Part shown: piece after piece, positions 56,324 through 64,000 of the stretch
Position numbering within the stretch: the stretch's first letter is position 1
Layout: each line of letters begins with the position of its first letter
Source of the DNA: Bisporella sp. PMI_857
Taxonomy: Eukaryota; Ascomycota; Leotiomycetes; Helotiales; Helotiaceae
Direction of reading: 5' to 3'
DNA: 64,000 nt
NCBI GenBank assembly: GCA_021307315.1
Contig: JAJSPD010000007.1
Location: forward strand, 496,001-560,000
Program-made: the position numbers and the translations under genes
The notes under the pieces: generated by a model
What the model was told of the DNA's origin: nothing
The model's database searches: none
Seen by the model: the letters and a program-made list of their open reading frames with translations, nothing else

Positions 56324-58170
56324 TTAACATGTATATTCCAGCTCAAAGCTCATCTTCGGTATGCCCGCGAAGTTTTTAGGCACTACATAGGTGACGTTAT
56401 AATAGTAGTGGTTGTAAATGTTGTTTCCCCAATAAATAGTTGGCTGTACTTCTAACCCTGGTGCAGAGACATTGACGCTTAAGCATGGCAACTTGCTGAA
56501 ACCATCCACAACGTTGCCATCTAGATTCCATTTCGGTGGTATCCCGCCGATCATGTACGTAAAATGATCCGTACCAGCTTGCGTTGTATTCGGATAGCTG
56601 ATACTCAGGCTCCCGGCACCAACTTCAGAGGTTATAGTTGAAGCGGATGGATACAAGCTAAACCAACCTCCGTACGGATACGGCTTATGGGATTTGTCAG
56701 AAGCCCAATGGACGATCACAGGAACGAACTGCTTTCCTCTATTAACGGCCTCGGCAACGGTTTGTCCGCCAATTATTAATTCCTTGCTTAGCCACGATTG
56801 TGCGACCCGTAATACATCGGTATGAAGATCCGTCCGGATCGTCTTATTCAAAAACCGCTCTCCCTCAAAAGGAGTCAGCAGCTTATGTGCGGTTTCATCA
56901 GAGATTTGACGACGTGTAGTCTCCATCAGAAGGGCAAGGGATGGGCCCTGGGCCAAGTCATAACGCAAATCGTCATTCCCTTTCCATGGCAGAGGCGCGT
57001 GTTCATAGCCAAACATGCCCCACCAGAACTGTCCGACGATTGCACTGTGTGTCGGCAGATCTCGAGCATACGCTCGATCATATGGACCCACCATATTTCC
57101 CAGGTAAGGGTTGTAGTGGTCTGCAATGTCTTTCCAGAGCTCGGTAAGCATGTATGGTGCATGCTGTGTCAAAGTAGAATTTTTGGGACCGTATTTAATG
57201 CTCGCCGCGAGAGCAAAGGTATCGATGCCATAGTAGGTAGGGCAATTATACTCGGTGAACGTGTTGCTTCCATTAGCTGTGAAGAGCTCAAAGACCTCAG
57301 TGCCCATTTTATTGGCAAAGTCGACGAATGTCTTATTCTTCAGGCGTTCCCCGATCCACCCAATCGTGAATATGCTCATCAGTTGAGGATTTGTATAACC
57401 TAAAATAAGATTATCTGGAGCTGTTCCGTTTCGGCGCATCGCTCCGACGGCAGCATAAGCAAGTGAGGTTTCAATTTCTTTCACCACCGCAGGATCCAGC
57501 AAATGTTCAAATTCTGCAACGGCTTGCGCCAGCGTAGAACCAATGAACTCTCGCCAATTCGGGTCATATGTATTCTTGAGTTGTTAGCTTTACTCACGTA
57601 ATTTATCTGGTACAGTCTGTCTCACATATATCTGTTGAGGATACAAAACCCCTTCAGTGGTTGGATTCGGTTCTATCTTCTCTTCAGCAGTGAAACATCG
57701 ACAGATCTCAGACTCCTAGCATACCATCTGGAGCAAGCTTGTAGTCGCCATACCATGGGGAGTCAAAATCGTAATTCATTTGTGTTGCAATGCTATCAGA
57801 GTTAGCAATTGCGTATCACTGGTTAAGGAGCCAAGAAAATTCTTACATGCTCCTAATCGCTTTCTCTGCATTGGCCACATCCTGTCCTTTGTTTCGATAC
57901 AATAGACCTGGAACGTACCAAGCTGTAAACCGAGTGGCCCATGGACCATTGTTTGAGTACCAGATATAACCATAATTTGCGTCATATCTGGAATCTCCAA
58001 GTGCCATTGAGGCATCAAAATATTCCTGCGCGACTTGGCGACTATTAGGCTTGCATGCTAAGGGTATTTGAGGTACACTAACCAGCAGATAACTTCGTTC
58101 TTGGGGTAGTTGCCTTGACTAGAATTGAGAGTGCCAACACCACAAGGGTGTGAGCAAGTAGGGAAACCAT
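56324..58170 (-). CDS. Secreted alpha/alpha-barrel-like fungal protein, five exons
   Basis: Exons 58083-58170, 57847-58033, 57725-57792, 57626-57672 and 56324-57574; 546 residues, all introns about 50 nt and frame-consistent. The start MVSLLAHTLVVLALSILVKA is a signal peptide. The mature protein has repeated helix-pair character (DASMALGDSRYDANYGY, NGPWATRFTAWYVPGLLYRN, DPNWREFIGSTLAQAVAEFE, CPTYYGIDTFALAASIKYG, GPYDRAYARDL) and a beta-rich C-terminal domain with many N-glycosylation sequons (NVSAPG, YNVTYV). This architecture recurs in a large fungal family of secreted, six-hairpin (alpha/alpha)6-like proteins of unknown activity, sometimes annotated as linalool dehydratase/isomerase-like. 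No catalytic residues can be assigned with confidence. Confidence 0.78.
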
Positions 58171-59600
58171 GGCGATTTACCTAAGCAGTGTTTGGCTATA
58201 GATGACGAAAATATGGTCTCCCGATCAGATCAACGAACTATGCGGCGCTTTCTTCTTTTTATACTGTTGTGCGGCACTAACCTCTCACATGCCTGCCAAA
58301 GTGCGGGCCAAGAAGCCACGCCAGGAACCTGATATTCTTCCAAGATTAGATGAACCTCGATGCTGTCCAAATCCATGTGCGGAAGTGGGGGAGATAATAG
58401 AATAAATATAGGTGAACCAGCAGAGTGCCGGGGCTACGATCTATTGAAGAAATCATCCCGCTCAGCATATCATATCTTGCATAGCTACCAAGAAATATTA
58501 TAGTAACCCAGAGTTCGGGAAGTTTGATTCTGTTTAATCAAAAATTATCATAATCCTATAAATCTGAGTAAACTCACATGGAGACAGATTCGCATTCAAC
58601 AAGCCCCCACCTTCGGCTAAAAGCCCCAGTTTGTCAGTTTGTGGGGAAAGTTGGGGTAAATGGGCGAGGTAAGTTTACCGAGGTCGAGCTAAAGAGTTGT
58701 TCCTGCTTTGTGACTGGTGGCATTCGAGATCCCGCGCTGAGTAACAGGAACCAGGAAAGGGTCGGGGATACAGGAGCCGGCAAAGCTGCTGCTTCGGTGA
58801 ATATTCACCGAAGCTTGGCAAACACAACAAGCCTCTTTCCAGTATTGATTTAGTATATTAGATTAGAGGTAAACGATCAAAGATTTGAAGATATGTCATG
58901 CGTAACTAGCAGCAATGAAGCAGATTATAGTATAATGTACAGTTGATGATTGTTTCATCCAGATATTCTTATAGAAGTGAGTTGCGCGATGAAATTACAT
59001 ACTGAGTGGTGCCACAGGAAAATTGGATAGCACGTCTGCGAACTTTGCACTCTCACAACCCTCTGTTGTCTGCATGAATAAGAGAAACAAAGCAAAGCAA
59101 AAAGACGAGGTTAGGCGCCTGAACTGTCATTTTTCATGCATGAGACCAATCCTGCGAAGCAATCTGGTAATTAACGAGACGGCATCACATAATACAGACT
59201 TGAGAGCCATCTCTATTCCAATGCCAAGGAATCACACATACAATAATAACGAAAATGGAGGAAATTTGTTTTCAGGCAGCCATCATTTTATCAGTGACTC
59301 TCAGTGTAGAATAATGTTTGTACCTCTGGAAAGCAGGACTATGTATTCTACAAGTAATATGCAGGACATTCCGCATGAGGGACTAGCCCAATTGCCTTAA
59401 CGGCCATGAGGATTCACAACCAAGCTGCGAAACCTAGGTGAGACAAAAATGTAGAGGAAGGGGTCATTTCTAGGTAGCCAACAGAGATGCACGTTTCTCT
59501 ACTGTCAGGTTACAGATTTAATGTTCTAGGTCGCAGTCAGATGCATTGAAGTGCTCTTCGCATTAAGAATCATATAGAATAGTAAATTGAATCTTACACC
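58171..59600. other. Intergenic region
   Basis: About 1.4 kb. Plus-strand frames at 58202-58405, 58578-58853 and 59023-59400 have no signal, domain or splice partners. The 58600-58830 part is somewhat more GC-rich than its surroundings. Confidence 0.4.
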
Positions 59601-61971
59601 TCACTTTATCGTGCGTAAACAATCTGCAACTACGAAATATAGACTACCCGTTCGGATTGCTTGATAGATCCTTGTGATAAAAGTCCCTATTGTAGGCGTA
59701 TTTAAGGTGTTGAAATGCTCGTCCGTGCCAGATGCGATCGGATCGGGCGCCGTGATAGTTGCCTCTACAATGATGGGGATGGAGAGTGTCTCCCTTACGA
59801 ATTGATACATTTTGCGTGAAGCTAAACCAAGCAGAAATGTGGCATCCGGTTGAGCGAGATATTCTGCACGGCTTGCGATATAAGTTTCCAGCGAGAGTTT
59901 AGAGCACTGCTTGGTCCAGGTTGTAAGTATCTCCAGCAGCTCGGAAGAATGTGGGACAGATTCCAGAATGATAGGTTGCAATGATTGGACAACAGATTGG
60001 AATCGGTTAGCAGTATCCAGAGATGTCGATTGGTCAAGGTGCTTGACGAAATTTGCCCAAAGAAGTTTCTGAAGCTGCTCGAGCTGTGCGACCTCACCCA
60101 GAACTGTGAGGAAAAGACCAGCCGTCAGGGTCCGAAACTCTGGCTGCAAAGCCGCTAAGAACTTGAAATTTAGTGCTCGAATATCCAACGCTTGACAAAG
60201 TGCCAGCAAATGCGCTGCCGCCATCTGTGACAGGACATCAGCAGCATCAAGTGTATACCGACTCGATATCAACGCAAGAGAATTAAGCGCCTGATTCCCC
60301 ATTTCAGCTGTCTGGACATGATTGCCCACTGGATTTGCCAGAAACCCGAGCTCAGACTGCAAAGCTGCGATCATGACATCCGTTCCCTTCCATATGAAGG
60401 ACTCGCTTGGCTCTTCAACAACCAGATTCGGCGGTAAACCTCTATTGGTCGCTGGATTGATTAATTCTGTGCATTGGGCGAATAACATTCGCCCAAGGGT
60501 TTCAAGGCCTTGTCGTGTCTTTTCCATTGCGGAAGTTATAGACTTTGCTTGGAAGTTACCACCATTTACAACTCGCCTGCCATTGGCGTCAATAAGAGGG
60601 TTGTCAGTGGCTGAATTGCATTCTATGACGACTTGCTGGTAAGCAAGCAGTAGGTCTTCTAAGACTGGTCCAATCCATTGTGGTGCCGTACGAATCGAAT
60701 ACCGATCTTGAACAAAGGAAGATTTGTCTGAGGCACCATCTGACTTCACGGCCATTCGTAACAATGAGTCAGCAAGGAAAGAGTATATATTTTGAGCAGC
60801 TTCTTTCTGGCCAGGGTGTGGTCGGACTTCCGAGAAGAACGGATCAAAGCTTTCGATAGCTCCACCAAGTGCATCCACGCTCATAGCAGTTAGAATCTGG
60901 GACACAGCAGCAAGGTTCAAGGCTTCGTGGATAGCCAAGGCGCTGACTCCAGCAGAGAATGCTGTTCCATTGACGATGGCTAGACCTTCCTTTGGTTCTA
61001 GTACAACAGGCTTGATAGAATTTTCCTTGAGAGCCACATCTGCTCGAACCAATTTTCTCTCCCCAGTAGATCGGTCACCGTTCCAAGCAGTGAGAGTCGA
61101 TGTTCCCATCATTAGACCACCGACATAAGATAGAGGGCTCAAATCCCCTGATGCAGAGATACTACCCCTTATAGGTACCCTAGGGATAATGTCCTTGTTG
61201 AGAAGCTGCGTGAGGTTCTCAACTATGTTGATTCTGACGCCAGACGCGCCACCAGCCAGGGAGTTTAGACGTATCAACATGGAGGCTCTTACCCACGATT
61301 CTGGCATACATGTCGCCGCATCTGAGTCCTCAATGAGGAGCGCTTTCTTCGTAAGCAAGCTGATCGTATCTATACCTGAGTTTTCAGTATACTTCGAAGT
61401 AAATCCGGACGGCTCAGAGAGTACGCCATAGTTCAAGCCTCTCATTACCCTGTTCTGAAGTTCCCTGATGGCTTTGGTTCGCGTATTTGCGCTTGCTCCA
61501 AGGCCAGTGTTTACCCCTTTGGATGAAAGCCGCACAGTTAGTTGAGGTAAATTGGAATCTGGCATTTCAGAGTCTTTTGCCTACCATATACAACTTCTCC
61601 ATTGCTTAGGCTTGCTTCTAAGACTTGCTTGCTTTCTAGGGTCCTTTGAACAATTTTTGGATCGAGGTCCACAACAACACCATATCTTCATCTAAGTTAG
61701 ATTGAACATTTCTATCCAATGCCATCGCTTACCGGGCAATTGCAATAACTGCTGCAAGACTCATTCCATGACCATTTATAGATACCGGCTCCGTTTCTGT
61801 GTTATTTATTCTTTTACATAGTTCGTTCCAGTGGGCGACTAGTATTCGATTATATCTTGTCTTTGGTAGATCGCCAGGGTTGTCAAATCCTTCCACCGTA
61901 CAATCAGGGCAACCACAGATCCCTTCGATATGCTTGATACATTCATTGCCGGGCATTGTACTCTGGCGCAA
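59601..61971 (-). CDS. Aromatic amino-acid ammonia-lyase/aminomutase family (PAL/HAL/TAL), three exons
   Basis: Exons 61733-61971, 61585-61685 and 59601-61516; 751 residues. Introns of 47 and 68 nt restore IARYGVVVDL and VVYGVNTGLGASANTR. The catalytic tyrosine is residue 113 in that second motif, and the MIO-forming triad Ala-Ser-Gly is at 235-237 in SISASGDLSPLSYVGG. Later blocks QDRYSIRTAPQWIGPV, ECNSATDNPLID, NGGNFQAKS and EMGNQALNSLALISSRYT complete the active site. The family removes ammonia from Phe, Tyr or His, or shifts the amino group. The segment MLIRLNSLAGGASGVR resembles lyases and aminomutases of secondary metabolism as much as classical PAL. The N-terminal 40 residues carry ICGCPDC, unusual for the family. 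Confidence 0.9.
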
Positions 61972-62338
61972 AGAGCTGTTGATTGATCGAAATCTGACGA
62001 TGTGGAGGAATTATTCAGCTACGAGAAGATGAAGAAGTTGAAAGCAAGCGGGTATCCCTCTTGTGGTTTGCTTACTGAGGCGTGTGCATGGTCATGTGCC
62101 ATCTTCTTTGTAACACAATCTGCAATGATACCCTACTTGCCTAACTTCGTATGCAGCTTGAAATTGCTATTGGCTGGGGTTCAGCACCAGAGCAGTTTTT
62201 CGTAAAGAATTATCAATCAAGTTCCGTGATACAAGTACAACCGAGTGAGCACCTCCGAAGGGCAGCAGATATCTGGCCAGCAGGGGAGAGATATGATGCC
62301 TTGAGGAGAAGGACGTCAAAAGTATCAAGATTCAAGAA
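61972..62338. other. Short intergenic, PAL-family gene promoter side
   Basis: 367 bp between the start of the lyase gene and the stop of the TPR-like gene, both on the minus strand. Small plus-strand frames are shadows. Confidence 0.5.
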
Positions 62339-64000
62339 TTAAAAGGACGCTCCCGCCGAAAACACGATGAGCAAATCTGGAAGTGGAGGCATGTTTGGCT
62401 TAGCTACGCGACGCAAACGGCCTTTTACACCACTTAATTGAGCAGCCCAAAACGGAACTAGTTTATCATAGTCCTCTCGCTTCAGCTGATGCAACTCCCA
62501 CTCATCATTTGGAACGCAAGTCTTTCGCAATTCCCTGGCTTCTCTGAGAGCAGTCTCCACCTTACCAGTGCTCGTAGTGTTCTTTAGAAGCTCTCCCCAG
62601 GCAAACCGTACTCGCGCAAGATCAGCTGCATAGTATGGAGTTCCCGAGAGCCCTTCTGCAGCTTGCTTTAAGAGCTTACTATCCATGTTATTAGCCTAGA
62701 GCGTTGTGAAGTAGGGGCTTCTAGAAAACTTACCCGGTTTTGTAATAATCATTTGCTTTGGCGAATTGTGTTGAGAGTTTGTAACATGTAATTGCAGTCA
62801 AATAATGTTTGTCTCCCACGCTGTTTCTAAGGCGAGCTAAGGCAGCCTCAAGATACTTGACGCTGTTTCTTGGATCGCCTTGACTTGCGTAAATTGTTCC
62901 AATGTGCATTAAAAGTTCTCCAACCCTACTTAAAGTCAGTAAATATTTATCATTATGATCCACGGTATCTAGAGCCGGGAACATACCGTAAAGTCTCAAA
63001 TCCATCCCTCTCATCAACCTCCCCGCGATTCTCAAGCAGGCCTAAGAGTGTCGCTAACGCCTCATGGCAGTTCCTCGCTGCCAGCTCACCATTGCAAGCC
63101 AGTCCAAACAGCCATAAAGAGCACGTTGCGGCTGTTTAATCTCTTGGCATAGCAAGATTGACTTTCGAAGCTGGCTTTCTCCCTTAGCAAACCGTCCAAC
63201 CATCAGCAACGCATTGCCCAGCTCGCTATATGCTCCAGTCAATTTCCCTGTAGTCACACCTGTCTTCCCATACTCTTTTAGATGAAAAACCTTATTTAAT
63301 TCCGTGTAGTAAAGTACCCGCTCGTGCTAATTTGTCTGAGAACATATTGTCGCCTTTATAACATTGATCTGAGTCTCGATATCGAGAGGTCTGTTGGGAA
63401 GGAACTCAAGCAACTGGGAGGCAGTTTCCAGGAATATTTTACATTCTTGTGCATTTGTCCGCTCGGTGTAATGCCTATAACATAATTGGTCAGCCTGATA
63501 TGTTCAAGGTCGTATTTTAGGAACCTGACCAAGCAGAGTCCAGAAGCAGCGATGTGAATTCGTCTGAGGCGCATCAGCGTCGCATTTCATTGTCCGTCAT
63601 TTCATACGTATCTCTCAGTTTGATAATATGCGGCAGGATTCTTTCACATTCTTCCCAGCAACAATTAGTCTGTGGCCTAGTACTTTCAGAATCTGCTCTC
63701 TTGACAAAAGTTCCAACGATGATAGTGCGGATACTACAGGCTTGAAGGAGCCAGGCAACTCATTATGCGATTCCGTAAGTCGAGGCATAATATCTCCAAC
63801 AACTTCATGAGACACCGAAAGCTCTCTCTGGTTGATTTGACGTTGGATAATCTTGGCCTTGCCCAGTTTTTCTAAGTCTTGCTTGAAGCATGTTGAAGGT
63901 GAATGTAATCGGCCGCAGTTGCGCTGGTTATAGCTCTGTACCAAGACCCTCTCCTGAGCACATTCAGTGTTTAAGAGACACATGAGAAATAACAGTTGTC
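62339..64000 (-). pseudogene. TPR-repeat (STAND/NLR C-terminal-like) gene, disrupted; continues past the right edge
   Basis: The last three exons splice cleanly (...ETLR to VGELLMHIG...; NDYYKTG to KLLKQAAEG...; stop at 62339) and encode TPR-type pairs such as GELLMHIGTIYASQGDPRN, VKYLEAALARLRN and ITCYKLSTQFAKANDYYK. Upstream the homologous signal is broken: LPHIIKLRDTYEMTDNEMRR ends in a TGA before CASDEFTSLLLDSAW; an intron then joins to WHYTERTNAQECKIFLETAS, followed by an in-frame TAG at about 63331 before HERVLYYTELNKVFHLKEYG; one frameshift lies near 63700 and another near 63090 (GCLDWL to ACNGEL). The entry helix SVSHEVVGDIMPRLTES at the right edge is typical of the region between NB-ARC and TPRs in fungal STAND proteins. 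With two stops and two frameshifts it is very probably a pseudogene. Confidence 0.65.

Noticed and set aside
58578..58853. 91-codon plus-strand frame in a GC-richer patch
   Set aside because: No signal, domain or splice signals; composition alone is not enough.

Overview
This window is a gene-dense piece of a filamentous ascomycete genome (Pezizomycotina). The evidence is short spliceosomal introns of about 45-115 nt with GT-AG borders and CTRAY-like branch points, and clear fungal orthologs such as SamB/Mub1, Pus4, LSM3 and a GTPBP1-type GTPase. The mix of families (2EXR, STAND/TPR, small secreted proteins) fits Leotiomycetes, but that placement is an inference. Nothing bacterial, CRISPR-like, or resembling a complete tRNA/rRNA was seen.

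Layout. 1-18.4 kb is mostly housekeeping: the 5' part of a UBE2J-type E2, a Ybp/Alf4/glomulin-family protein, the MYND protein SamB with a long leader, a spliced protein with an RFTS-like domain, a gene-poor stretch with decayed coding remnants (11.8-14.8 kb), the tRNA pseudouridine-55 synthase PUS4, and a four-exon amidohydrolase. 19.3-26.3 kb is an M14 carboxypeptidase pseudogene split by a complete but heavily mutated Ty1/copia retrotransposon (198-bp LTRs, perfect 5-bp target duplication GTACC). 26.3-33 kb is accessory DNA with a foldback repeat, a decayed fragment, a spliced gene of unknown function and a small repeat-containing protein gene. 33-43 kb holds an MFS drug:H+ antiporter-like transporter, a 2EXR-like pseudogene, a mitochondrial PPR-type protein, divergent LSM3, and a nine-exon GTPBP1-like GTPase with a probable GC-AG intron at its P-loop. 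43.6-64 kb is accessory and surface-oriented: a large protein with a STAND-type fungal N-terminal domain, an ECM33-like membrane protein, a type-3 acyltransferase, two small proteins (one a secreted cysteine-rich effector candidate), a secreted alpha/alpha-barrel-like protein, an aromatic amino-acid ammonia-lyase/aminomutase family enzyme, and a disrupted TPR (STAND C-terminal-like) gene running off the right edge.

The genes do not form one pathway. Points of interest are the copia insertion with its unusual mutation pattern, the RFTS protein, the apparent exon duplication at 30.9-31.3 kb, the GC-AG intron, and the cluster of NLR-like and secreted proteins toward the right. Exon models were built by hand from reading frames and splice signals; no alignment or transcript evidence was available.
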